Below, one piece after another: positions 34,090 to 45,136 of a DNA stretch of 64,000 nt; within the stretch, counting starts at the first letter, position 1; every line of letters begins with the position of its first letter. Source of the DNA: Epichloe hybrida (Eukaryota; Ascomycota; Sordariomycetes; Hypocreales; Clavicipitaceae). The notes beneath the pieces are model-generated. The model searched no databases, was not told the origin of the DNA, and saw only the letters and a program-made list of their open reading frames with translations. The stretch is taken from NCBI GenBank assembly GCA_019022495.1, contig JAFEKR010000055.1:1-64000 (forward strand), in the 5' to 3' direction. A program made the translations under genes and the position numbers.

Positions 34090-35317
34090 GGAATGTACAG
34101 TGGTTGAGAGGATTTAACATAAGGTAGATATGTATTCCGTTGTACTGGCGCAAATTCAACCATCCGTGTAATCGCCGGGGTCCCACTTCTGCTTGAGTGC
34201 AGGGACGTCGTGGATGAAGCTTATAGACCGGAACCTTGGGGCTCGACTCTCGCTGTTCAAATCTTTGGAGGAAGTGGCTCCCTAGTCTGGGGGAGAGTTA
34301 TCTGCACCAGCGCTCCGGGCGGTGATTTTGTCTACCAAGATTCTACTGCTGGTGAGATGGGAAACGGGCAACATCGGTGGCCAACTTGAAGGAGGGTCTG
34401 ACGACGGCTATTCCGATGAACATGGTCGAGCCACCAAAGGGCGCAAACCGTGGCGGCGGGAACGTCCAAGAAATGCGGCGGTTTCGTTCGCTGAAGCTCA
34501 ATCGGGCATCGTGTCTTCGCGATCTGTGCCCATAGATCTCTTCTTGCTCTTGCGCGTCAATCCGCCTCGTTTGGGACGGCTTCAGACTGCGATGGAAAGC
34601 TGGCAACTGGCACTTGGTATTGTTGTATACATCCGGTCCGCCATTGGGATGAGTTCGGCCCAGCCAGGGCTCAGTTTTAAACTCGAACTTGGAAAACCTC
34701 GATGAGAAGCAAAGAATGATAATCAGTCATCGATCTTGTCCCTCTGTGACTTGTATGTCTCTCAACAGTGAGCACCAAGATCAGCAGCGCATCACCATCG
34801 ATACCTTGCGGTTCTTCTATTGTTTATTGACTAGTAGCTAGGAACTGAGTTTTTTTCGACTAACTAATTAATAGAGATTGGATTTACTAGGCAGTGCCTT
34901 ACTTTTCTCTACTTTCATCACCACTTCTCGCTTCCCGCATAACGCGTTCATCAGGGAAAGCGGATCTTTCCCTTCTTAATAGAGGGTCCATGTTGAAATT
35001 TTTGCAACAGGTCGTGGATCTATGTATGGGACTCTGCGGCTGGAGCGCCAAGACGTCGCGGCCCAACTATTAAGGGTAGAAGAAGTCTATGACGACTGAT
35101 GATGAACCTGGATCCCTGTTCATAAGAGAGGCACAGAGAAGGGAACAGAACTTATGTACCTGTGAGAAGTCGGTCCCACGGTAATAACATATATGAAGCT
35201 CTCTCAACCTCACGACTCACGAGCCTGGGGTTCGTTTGTACTGGCCATAATCAGGAACACACACTTCGCCTGCTTCCCCCCTCCAACGTCCACCAAAGGC
35301 ATACATACCGGGGCAAT
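34090..35317. other. Intergenic, possible coding relic
   Basis: About 1.2 kb. On the minus strand, about 34720-34343, an open frame reads HRSLKPSQTRRIDAQEQEEI ... ISWTFPPPRFAPFGGSTMFIGIAVVRPSF, which is more protein-like than random but matches no family I recognise. The rest is AT-rich with no coding signal. Confidence 0.35.
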
Positions 35318-36135
35318 ATGCGCTCAACATCACTTATCGCTGCGTGCGTGTGCGCTGGTCTGGCTCCTCCACTCGCAGTTGCTCTCGATATTGCGGGAAA
35401 TGCTGAAGTCGGAGTCCGCCCAGAAGCTCCCACCGCCCCTGACATCGCATTTGATTGCACCTTTTTCGTGACCGTCAGGGACAGTTCGCAAGACTGCAGG
35501 CGCCTAGAAGACAAGTGGTTAGTCTCGCATGACGAATTCATCAAATGGGTAAGGAAACACACACACACACACACAAAGCCCTCTCTCCTCTTCTGCTGTC
35601 AAATACTTATTTTCACCCCATGGATTATCACTAACGAGGTTTTGGCATCCATCCTTCCTGTTACAGAACCCCAGTGTCAAGTCAGATTGTAGTGGTCTCG
35701 AGGTTGGCAATTCGTATTGCGTCGAGGTCCGTCGTTTAAAAACTTCTTCTTCAGCAGCACAGATCGACAAGCCTGGACTCGCTTAAAGGGGTCTTGCGAG
35801 ACGTCGCACTGCTTTCTACGAAGCAAAGCCCGGCGATAACTTGTGATAAAAATTGTCAAAGCTATGACTGGAACCCTGCAGTGAAGACCGGTATATATTC
35901 GCCCACCATTCACTTGCAAAAACGAAAGAGCTGATATGCTGACAGATTAAAAGATTGCGGCGGACTGTGGTCAGGTTATCATTTTATTGCATCGGCATCT
36001 CTTCTGCGTTTCACGTCCGAGCCGTGTACGGTGCAGATTGTGCTGGCAAAGAACACGACAAAGCGACAATTATGGAGGACAGCAATGGGCTCTGTCTTGA
36101 TACAGGCTGCGGCACGGCTTCTCTCAACATATGTA
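35318..36135 (+). pseudogene. Secreted LysM-domain protein, truncated and decayed
   Basis: Exon 1 (35318-35548) encodes a signal peptide (MRSTSLIAACVCAGLAPPLA, cleavage near residue 22) and the start of a LysM domain (CTFFVTVRDSSQDCRRLEDKWLVSHDEFIKW). It is spliced in phase 0 to exon 2 (35667-), NPSVKSDCSGLEVGNSYCVEV, then stops at 35784. That leaves a possible 116-aa single-LysM protein. Downstream, pieces of a second LysM appear in shifted frames (YEAKPGDN, then YDWNPAVKTG near 35860-35888, and after an intron-like gap DCGGLWSGYHF near 35955). They are separated by single-base shifts at short homopolymer runs. LysM proteins bind chitin oligomers and in fungal symbionts and pathogens often shield hyphae from host chitin sensing. 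Whether the shifts are genuine decay or sequence errors cannot be told here. Confidence 0.72.
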
Positions 36136-36237
36136 TGTAGCAGCTGCTGGGCTGGAGCTTGTCGTACGCTATGGACGGAGGGGTGGAAATTCAAATGCGA
36201 TATGCGATGCCACCAATTCAATGTACATACATACATA

Positions 36238-36481
36238 CAGTCTAACCCCTGTATGATTTTACACGAGGTATATGACTAGGGGCAGCAGGCCAATAACACA
36301 TCGCTAGGTAAGGTAAAGAGTACCTTAGAATACTTATATTATACTAGAACTATCTGGTACCTTCACACCCCTGTAAAATCCCTAACAGGTCCACTTACTA
36401 TAGCCACTCACAGCTGATAGTGGCTGCCTCGCGTGGGGCTTGTAGCGGGTGTACATGTAAAATCATTCAGGGGTTGGACTG
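36238..36481. mobile_element. MITE with TA target-site duplication (Tc1/mariner-like termini)
   Basis: A 244-bp non-coding element bounded by inverted repeats of about 28 bp: the left end begins cagtctaacccctgtatgat, and the right end, read in reverse complement, begins cagtccaacccctgaatgat; both continue tttaca. There are two mismatches over this span. TA dinucleotides flank both ends (36236-36237 and 36482-36483), as in Tc1/mariner and Fot1/pogo insertions. No transposase is present, so it would need an autonomous partner. Confidence 0.82.
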
Positions 36482-36483
36482 TA

Positions 36484-37097
36484 TGTATGTACATGTAATA
36501 TGTGGATGCGATGTCGCACAATGTGACCCCTGCCACGATGCAGTGCCGAAGAAGGATCATGCATACAATGCACCCCCCCCCCCAGCCAGGAGTCCAGGAC
36601 TAAACAGGTTGACAGCTCGGTACGTTCGGCCAAGGCATCTCGGTGTCCCACCAACGAATGCCTCGGATAAGTGCCAATGCATGCATGGGGCGCCACTTTT
36701 CAATGTCGGTTGAATTGAAAAGAAGCCACAATTGAGAAATCTATGTATATATGTACTGCGACTTTGGCCGGCTCGTTCTTTGGGATACGAGGGCCTTGTC
36801 TGTTGGTCTCCACCGGATGTTAAGAATACGCAGGGCTGTCACTGACTCATGGAACATGCCAGCCGCCGGACCAATTCCACAGGAGAAAACAGATGAGAAA
36901 GAAGACCATGAAGACGCTACAATGTATCGGCAAGGGCCGAGGAGGATTGGACGGCTGGTCGTCGAGGTGAGAGAGGGGAGTATTATCGGGCACATATATC
37001 TCATGGCTTTCCCCTTCTTTTTGCTGTTACCAACAGACTTCACGTCACTCACTTGCTGTGTCCTACTTTGACAGCACTCACTTGAGTATACGTAATC
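36484..37097. other. Intergenic, promoter of the Crh-type gene
   Basis: Includes a C-run at 36572-36582. From about 36740 the sequence is T/C-rich and probably forms the promoter and leader of the next gene. No other gene was recognised. Confidence 0.45.
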
Positions 37098-38340
37098 ATG
37101 ATCTCCAACCTCATCCCGGCCGTCGCCGTGGCGCTCGCCGCCTCTTCCCTCGTTTCTGCGCAAACATCCACCGACTGCAACCCCCTGAAGAAAGGTGCCA
37201 TCTCTTTCTCTCTTTCTTTCTCGACCTTCTTCATCGTGTAGTGTGTAACGAGTTGTACAGTTTGCTAATCGAAGAAAATGAAAAAAAATGAAAAAAAATG
37301 CGTCTTGATATCCAGACTGCCCACCTGACCCTGCTTTTGGCAAAAACAGTGCCACCTGCGACTTCACCAAGGGCCCATGCGATGTCTTCGAGGCCTTGGG
37401 CACGACTCCAGTCAAGTACGAGTCGCGAGGTGGCGTCTTCGAGATGAGCAAGGCCGGCCAGGCGCCGACCCTGCGCAGCCGCGACTACATCTTCTTTGGC
37501 CGCGTCGAGGTCGAGATGCAGGCTGCTCCTGGCAAGGGCGTGATTTCCTGCCTCGTGCTCCAGTCGGACGACCTCGACGAGATCGACTTTGAGACGGTCG
37601 GTTCCGACACCAAGCAGATCCAGACCAACTACTTCTACAAGGGCGACATCACCACCTACGACCGGGGCGCCTTTCACCCCGTCAACGACATCTTGACCAT
37701 GCACACCTACGCTCTCGACTGGACCCCCGACAAGCTCGAGTGGCTCATTGACGGCAAGGTGCAGCGCACCGTCAGGCGCGCGGAAATCGGCGACAGTAAA
37801 TTCCCTCAGGGCCCCATGCAGGTCAAGGTCGGCACCTGGGTCGCTGGTTACCAGGGCAACAGCCCGGGCACCATCACGTGGGCGGGCGGTATCGCCGACT
37901 TCTCCAACGGTCCCTCCTCGGCCGTCTTCAAGACCATCAAGATCACCGACTACGGCGGCGGCTACAGCGCCACGAGCAAGGACGTCAAGGAGTACGTCTA
38001 CGGCGACCGTTCTGGAAGCGCGTCCAGCATCCGGGTCAAGCTTCGCGACGGAAGCAGCGAGAGCAGCGGGAGCAGCGGGAGCAGCGCCACCAACGCTACT
38101 ACTAGCGAGCCGACTGTGGCGCAATCCACTTCGGCAGCCACCTCCTCCACAACCGCGCCCACAACCACCACTTTCACGCAGAACAACACCACCACCACCA
38201 CCACCACCGCTGGCCACGTGCCGACTTCCACTACCACCCCGCCGGTTTCTGGCGCCGCGGGCCGCAACGCCAAGGCCGTCGGCGCCGCCTTGGCTGCTAT
38301 TGTCGCTGCTTTTGCCCTCAAAACATGGCATTCCAGCTAG
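37098..38340 (+). CDS. GPI-anchored GH16 chitin-glucan transglycosylase (Crh family)
   Basis: Two exons, 37098-37194 and 37316-38340, joined in phase 1 (AAAG|GTGCCA ... ATATCCAG|AC), giving 373 aa. It starts with a signal peptide (MISNLIPAVAVALAASSLVSAQ). The GH16 domain follows, including FTKGPCDVFEAL, RDYIFFGRVEVEMQAAPGKG and the catalytic motif DEIDFE at residues 120-125, with nucleophile and acid/base glutamates. YALDWTPDKLEWLIDGK and QVKVGTWVAGYQGNSPGTITWAGG are also typical. A long Ser/Thr-rich stalk and a hydrophobic C terminus (AVGAALAAIVAAFALKTW) indicate a GPI anchor. Crh enzymes cross-link chitin to beta-glucan in the cell wall. No chitin-binding module is present. The coding sequence is GC-rich and clearly intact, in contrast to the relics on both sides. 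Confidence 0.93.
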
Positions 38341-38950
38341 GTTCGAGGCTGGCGAGTGCCTGTGTCGGTCTGCCATTCTACAGGATTGTTGCATTGTGTG
38401 TATTTTTTTTTTTTTTGGCGATTTGGAAAAAGGCGATGAGCGTATATAGAGTGACGGAAGACAACATTTTCGGGGGAAAGAGACCGTCTTTTTATTCCAG
38501 GTAACCAATTTAATTACGACTTTTCGCTGGTCTTGGAACTATTCATCGCTTCCACACAGCGAATGGCGGTTACTGTGCGGTGGAGATGAGTCAGTGAAAG
38601 CGTCTTCCGAAAAAAAAAAAAAAAAAAAAAACCTGGCGACGTGCCCATCCATGTGACGCGAGGCTGTGCTGGTGCGTTGCCCCACGTGATCGTCATATTT
38701 GTTTGTCACAGGTGACAAGTCCCTAGATCGCCGTCTTGACTCGGAGCTTCGTCTTGGACGTTTTCTTATTTGATTTCCTACTGATAGTCATTTGAAGGCC
38801 TGTTATGCGACAGCTTCATTGTTGCGTCCCGAACTATTGACTCGTCCCCCCTTCTTTCGTGCATAAGGTACCTACTCAGTCGGCTTTCTCTGATCAATTT
38901 TTAAAAACCCCTCGTCTTGCCACGTCGCCGTCTGTGTACTCCAATTATCT
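38341..38950. other. 3' flank of the Crh-type gene
   Basis: Contains a T-run near 38403-38416 and a 20-nt A-run at about 38610-38630. No coding signal. Confidence 0.4.
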
Positions 38951-39571
38951 ATGGTGTTACAATCATCGAATTTTAAGTGGCGGCTTCTCACTAGCATATG
39001 TAAACAGCTGTGTGCGGTGACCCTGTATATTCTCCGTCGTCATGCGTCACATCCCGCTACGAACTCGGCCGAGCTGGTTAAACTACCCGCTTCATCTTTC
39101 CCAGGTTTGACCGCTCTCTTCTTCCGTCTGCAACCAGGAATCATCTTGAAAGCTCCCGTCAAGGCAGGCGAAGAATAGGTTTTACGAATGCGAGATAATG
39201 TGCATCACTACTTTAGCATCGAAAAGCAGATCCTTAACAGGCTTGGTCCACATCCGAGAATTGTCAGGTCTGGCCAATTTACTTCTATAGAAGAAATGGA
39301 GGAGTATGAGGCCGATGTAGATTGCCGCTTTGCGAATGGCATTTTCCCTGGGATTAAGGGACTCTTCGCGGCCGGGGGGGGGGGGGGTTTTATTTTAGGA
39401 TGTTGGACAAGCAATTTCTCTCACGCCGCAGAAATTATGGCAAGTGTTTCCGAATTAAAAATATCAAGGACTAGCATGTGGTTTAAGTATGCAAAGTCAA
39501 TCGTACAGCGACTTGAGGGTTTCCGTAACCATATCGTCCACACTTGCTCCCTTCTCTCTTCGACCTCATAG
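38951..39571 (+). pseudogene. Protein-kinase N-lobe relic
   Basis: One frame across the span shows kinase-like pieces: PGIILKAPVKAGEE, then an in-frame TAG at 39176, then RMRDNVHHYFSIEKQILNRLGPHPRIVR and later SRTSMWFKYAKSIVQRLEGFRNHIVH. The EKQIL...LGPHPRIV stretch matches the N-lobe of a fungal lineage-specific kinase group (the Glu of helix C and the PHPxIV turn). No catalytic loop or DFG is visible, and a 15-base G-run lies inside at about 39374-39388. I read it as a truncated, inactivated copy. Confidence 0.5.
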
Positions 39572-40359
39572 GCCGTCGCTTCAGTTCGTGGTTTGGTTTG
39601 GTTTGGATGGATTATCACATCTCTCAAAATTGACGTCTTCGGTGTATCGATCTCCGCACTGTTACATCTTCGTGGTGTAGTATTTAGTATTAAATGCACA
39701 TGATGTACTAAAGGAGACTCCTTAGCAAGTTGATGGCGAGTCTATTTAGCAAAAAAAAAAAAAAAAAAAAAAAAAATCGCGGGCCACAGAGACCTACTTT
39801 GATCACCGCTTCTTAGCTGTACTTGAAGAGATGAATTGACTTGCACGAGCCATCTTCGCGCAAACGGTGGTCTTTGATTCATGTACTATCGAGCGACTGC
39901 CAATGTCCAGTCCGAAAACCCCAGCGCGGTTTGAGTCTCCATTAGGTGTAGAGTTCAAAGGAGACAAAGCTTGACTTGGGAGGACCGTAGCTGTGCTGTC
40001 TTTGCAACTTGCAATCGCTACCCCTATCATTCCACTAAAACATGGATTGATTTTTATAATTTTTTGGTCTTCATTGGTTGTGACGAATGCATCTAATTTG
40101 AGAGAAACATGACGTTTGCTGGCGATATCCAGCCAGTATAACAATTAACATACGAATAATAGCGACCGCAATTCCACCAAGATATAGGTCAGGACAACCC
40201 TAAAAGAACCCTTTACTTGAGTTAATTTTATAGATTGATTGCTAGAGAGCACACTGACCAAACATTGCTTGGTACCTCTCCCACTCCCGGGCAACGTCGT
40301 GCCACTTTTCCGTCTGACACCAGTTCACCTGAATCCTTGAGCGTACGAGAAGAGTGATA
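39572..40359. other. Intergenic, no recognised gene
   Basis: Contains an A-run of 26 at about 39751-39776. A minus-strand ORF (39803-40144, MLYWLDIASKRHVSLKLDAF...) resembles no known family and may be chance. Confidence 0.35.
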
Positions 40360-42240
40360 GGCCGGTTAAGGGGACACCGGAAGCTGTAATCCCAAGGCCA
40401 CGAGGCCATGGAGAATGCACTCGGGGCCAGACACGTTTGGCTCTTCACGGCCGGAGACTCGCGATGGCTTGACCCGCAGCCGAAAGGGTTTCGAGGTGCT
40501 TGAAGGCACGACGAAGTTTGGGGTCGGCGCTGTATTGGTGCGTTTCCTAAACACACGAACGACGCGCAACTCTGCAGGGGGCACATGCCCGGTTCGCGCC
40601 CGGGGCGCAGGCGTGTTCTCCCTTGGTCCGGAGATCGTTCACGCAAGGCCCACAAGGAAAATCGTATTCCTCGCCATCGGACAAGGCCTCGTCGTCCGAG
40701 TCGCCTTCCAAAACTGGTGAAGCTACACCACTGATACTTGGATTATATCGGCAGTGGGTTGGTGAGGCCAGGGAGAACTCCTCGCGGGGGTGTTGTTCCA
40801 CCATCGGGGGTCGCGGGTCGGGGATCTTGACGTCGAGGAACCGCTTGCCGTACGATCGCATGACAAGGCAGTGGCCGATGACCCGCCTGACCTAGCCAAA
40901 GTACAAGTCGTCGTCCTGCGTCTTGTTAAGCTACTCCCGGGTGGCGCGGACGCCGTTTTCCTGATCCACGGGGTCATGGCCGTAAATGTTGCGAGGCATA
41001 TAGGGGATAACACACGTAGAAATTAGTGGCCAGTTGGCTGCGCCTCTTTTTTCTGCAATAGTCAAACGTGCAGGCCTGGTTTCCACATCTCCCCGTGCTC
41101 TAGCGAACAGAATCTCTTGGAGAAGCTCTCCATCAGCTACTCGCCGTCTTGCTAAACCAAGTCACCATCGACGAGGCCCCTAATATCATCCGCGTTTAAC
41201 TCGGGATCTTGCTCCTCCTCCTCCTCCTCCTTATTATCACTAGGGATAGATATTAGTTTCGTGCTTTGCTCCTAGGCGGGTGTCGCTAGGTAAGGACGAG
41301 GGTTATCCTGCTGCTTGTCTAGGTTGTTCTAGGCGAGGCTCTCGGGAAGCGAAGGTTATTAGGCTACTTAGGCGTGAGTAATAAGACCTAAGGAAGGGGA
41401 GGGGGGAGGGAGCATGTAAATACGTTAAACCAACCAAATAATCCTTAGTGGCTTTTGTCGTAATTGTGCGATTCGCCGTATAGGGCGTGTGCATTCCTTC
41501 AGCTGATTTCGCTTGCTTATCAGGTGTAAATGACGTCTGAAAAGCTTCCTCTCCTCAAAACAGGTCGCTGTTCCCAATTCAGCCAAAAGGTTGTCTATTT
41601 GTCGGTTGTATTTGGCCCTCTCCTCGTCGGTGGTGGCTCGATGTCGTGCTAAATCAGCAACTGTGAGTCGTCCTGATAGCTGGTTTCGCTGAATCAAGGC
41701 TGGGACTCGAATCTTAGTGCCTCCGCCACTCCTAGGCAACAACATTATACCATCCTTCCGCTAGATACTAGTTGACCTAGATTCTTAAGCCTATAAGAAA
41801 AGTAGTAGGCCTATTAAGGGGACACTAGAAGCTATAAGATCCTAGGCCATAAGGCCATGGAGGATGCTGGTAAAGCTGCACCACTAATACTTGGTCTGTA
41901 TTGGTAGCGGGGTGGCCAGGCCAGGTATCTTGAAATGGTAGTCCCGATGACGGAGGAGGTCCTCGTTCATGCCGATACTCGCCTGAAATAATCCCTAGCA
42001 CAAGTCCAAGGGCGATATCGCATGAGGATCGGAGGACGCGGGCTGCCCGGACCATGGCGTGGTCGGCTGGGGCTCGGAATGGTACCCGAGATGAACCCAT
42101 CTCACGTCGTCGGGATGTGGTTGTTGCACGAAAAAAAAATAGGCGCAGCCGACTGGCCCTTAATTTGTGCGTTCATTATCCCCTATATGCCTTGCGACAG
42201 CGGTGGCGGCATCTCATGATGAGGAGTGTGGGAAGAAGAG
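40360..42240. mobile_element. Nested, mutated repeat cluster (RIP-like)
   Basis: Segments recur within the cluster. 40361-40432 matches 41805-41865 (ttaaggggacac, ggccatggag), and 40715-40790 matches 41866-41935 (accactgatacttgg versus accactaatacttgg). 40988-41056 matches 42131-42200 in inverted orientation (tatcccctatatgcct, ggcgcagcc). Differences are mostly C-to-T and G-to-A. Minus-strand ORFs inside carry a Cys cluster (CGPCVNDLRTKGEHACAP...CAPCRVARRSC) and, at 41425-41745, a charged helical segment (EERAKYNRQIDNLLAELGT). I cannot name the element; transposon-derived sequence is the best explanation. Confidence 0.65.
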
Positions 42241-44988
42241 GAAGAAGAAGAGGATGGGAAGAGAAAGAAGAAGAGGGTGAATCCAAGGTGAGGTCAGGGC
42301 ACAGGTCCATGTGACCTGGGCGCAGGGATAAGCGTGATGTGTGAATGGAACTTTCTGCCCCTTCAGCTGCCAGTTCGAAGGATTCCCTTTGGCCAACGTT
42401 GGGTAAAAGCTATTGAATTTTGAGCGAGAAATGTCTGCGTGCTCTTCTAATGAATGCTAGCCGTAGCAATATCTTGGATTCTTAAAATAGCTAAATGGAA
42501 TTGATTGACATACTGTTTGAGATTTAGTTAGGTGTAGGTAGGGATGCGTGTATATTGCTTTGTATTAGTGTTGTTCTAAAATAATAGATTGGGTAAATGA
42601 CAACTCAATTCTTCATACTCAATGACGTTACCAGCTCTCATGTAGAAACCGCCGACAGAGTTGGCCTGGCGCGTTCTCCAAAGATGGGATCTACATGTAA
42701 TTAGCGAGCAGCACTTCAAGTCTCAGTTGCCCCCTAAATCCGCATGAACCCTCATAGAATGATAAGCTTATTAGGAGAAACCACAATTATAATGGTATAG
42801 TACATCTCTGTGACCTTTTTTCGACCTTGTTCAAAACTGACTTGTTTGATGTGAAGCCTTTTGTGTTCCCCTTGAACGAGAAGAAACAAGGCTGTTCTTT
42901 GAACTCGATTGGTCAACCGCTCGTCTGTGCTTTCTGCTGCCACCAACGCCAACGAGACTTGTCACTCACTGCTGCTTTGTGCTTGCCAGAGCTAGAATGG
43001 TAGAAAACGAGAAACATTGGCAACCAGGCTTTCGAACAACATTTTCGTCGTCGGCTATGTGATGGCTTCCAAGAGGATTCGCTTGGCTTCATGTACACTA
43101 GTGTAGTACTGGGCCATCGTCAGGTAGAGCTTTTGAAGAGTACAGGTCAGCTTATTGGCACACGCAAAGTACGACCTATCGATCGCTAAAGCCTGAGCTC
43201 GCTCACTCACTTGGATATCTTGAGATACTTCATCATTGTACGACAGAATGGGAGACATACCAGCAACTTCGTACACCCATGGTCTCAAAGGACGTGGGGA
43301 TGTTCGGACCAGAACGTATGTTACTGTCTATCATATATATGTACTTCTACTACATGAAGAGCCCTATACGCAACGGTAAATGCGCAGCCCTCACAGTTAC
43401 AAGCGATTCTTTGGATAGGTATTCTTTACATCTCCATTCTCCTGTGCTGTTTTCCCCTCTTGCGCTTGGTTCTTGAGCTTGCGATTCGTCGCTTCTTTGG
43501 GAGGTTTCGATGGATTTTCCTGGCTTGTAGCTTATTAGTCCGAGACGCCATCATTGTGTATACTTGCAATGAACTACTACAATAGGACGAACCTGGGCTC
43601 ATGAGACGACTGAGATGCTGCCACCGCTTTGAACTGTCCCTCTTCGCCACTTTTGCCGCCCTTGGAATGAACCATTCTCTGCGAAAATTTTGGTGGAGTG
43701 ATTCGATTGGTGCGTGTTCGCGAGATGGCAAACACACTTTGTAAGTACTTGAGGTTTGGTGTTATGGCCATCATGTTGTTCACGCAGCTTTCCTCTGTCT
43801 AGCAACCGATGGAATGAATGACTTGGTAATGAAGAGATGAGATGGGAACGGTATCCCTCCGCTAGTGCGACAGAAAACATCAGTTGAGGGGATTCGAACC
43901 CAATTTCGTCACCTTGTCGTCATTCAAAAAAAAGTGCTTGGTGCCTTTCTCCCTCCCTTCCCTTTGAACCCAATTTATGCATCGTGGTTGCTGGCGACCC
44001 ATATTTTGAAGCCATCATCGATTTTGAAGTTCCAAGGGGTCAATGGGGGTCATGTCAGCAACGACGGACGGGGTTGCCACATGTGACCAGCACTGGTAGC
44101 ATTCAATGAGAGCGTCAGCTACTGTTCGGGTGTTCTGTAAAGCGGCCGACGGCAGAGGTCGGCCTTGAGTACACCCTTTTTCGGCCGGAAGTTTTCATCT
44201 GATATGAGTCTACGATGGTTCAAAGACGAGGCACTCGCTCTACATTGTGTTGCCTTCATTGTGTGCTTGTGAGTTGGAGTCAGACGGCGGCATCATCCTC
44301 GACGTCGTCCGGCGGCTTGACAATTTACGCTGAATATATCCGCTCAAGGTACATTGCTATCTGTCATGATGATTATCAGAAATGAAACAAGTTCAGTAGC
44401 GGTGCCTTGACTTTGATGTATTAGTCTTCACTCACTACTCGCCCGTTGGCACGGTCTTCTCGACCTCGGTTATGCACTGCCTGCATGTACGAGAGACTTT
44501 TTGACAAAAAGAAAACGACATAGGAATGTTCTGGAAATGTCACACATCGTGTACCCAAGGCACGTGACTCCGTCAAGTGCTGGAAGCGCTGGCTAAAGCC
44601 CGGCGACTCCCGCACAACGAAAATACCAACACTGAAAGCGTTGGTAGCTGCCGCTAATAATGGCGGACATGCAAGCAATTGACCAAAGCCAGGGAGTAGT
44701 AGGTCTGGTATGAATGATACTTGAGCCCGTGATGATAATGTCTTGAAACTGTGGACTGTAATCCGTAGACTGTATGTAGAATGTAGGTTAGACTCGACGG
44801 GATAATCGGATAATTGTCCACAATCCAATCGATCTGTCCATGTCGCATTTTTATTTTTTATTTTTACTCTGGAGTATTCTAGAACGGAGCACGGGGAGCA
44901 GGCAGACAAACACCATTGACTCCACTCCACGCCACGCCACACCACTCCACGCCACGCCACGCCACGCCACACCTCGACCACCACCTTA
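42241..44988. other. Long region without a confirmed gene
   Basis: A minus-strand candidate (about 43288-42750) reads MRPWVYEVAGMSPILSYNDE... QKLYLTMAQYYTSVHEAKRILLEA and then stops; it has GTATGT- and GTGAGT-like sites but no family I recognise. Minus-strand ORFs at 43426-43880 are likewise unassigned. A CCACG-type tandem repeat lies at about 44925-44972. Confidence 0.35.
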
Positions 44989-45136
44989 TGTACATCTCCT
45001 TGGGCGTGTTAAAGCTAGTGGAGTCACGTTAACCAGGGTCGGTATGTATCTCAAGTTTACTTTTATCTAATTGGATACATACCGACCCTGGTTAACGTGA
45101 CTCCACTAGCTTTAACACGCTCAAGGAGATTGTACA
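44989..45136. repeat. Near-perfect 62-bp-arm inverted repeat (hairpin)
   Basis: The left arm is 44989-45050 and the right arm 45074-45136, with a 23-nt loop (45051-45073). By eye the arms pair over 47 bp without error next to the loop, then one C/T mismatch, 9 paired bases, a one-base bulge and 5 paired bases. It lies about 670 bp upstream of the RhoGEF start codon, flanked by CCACG-type and CCAGC-type low-complexity repeats. Confidence 0.95.

Noticed and set aside
37231..38508. A 425-codon minus-strand ORF over the Crh-type gene
   Set aside because: It is an antisense shadow of a GC-rich exon: Gly/Val/Arg-rich composition, no domain, while the plus strand encodes an unmistakable GH16 protein with DEIDFE.
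43885..43905. T-arm-like sequence (minus strand GGGTTCGAATCCCC) suggesting a tRNA
   Set aside because: No matching acceptor, D-arm or anticodon arm could be built upstream; only the T-loop resemblance remains.
44421..44984. Minus-strand ORF starting MVVEVWRGVAWRGVVW
   Set aside because: The start is the translated CCACG repeat; the rest lacks family resemblance and overlaps ORFs in other frames.
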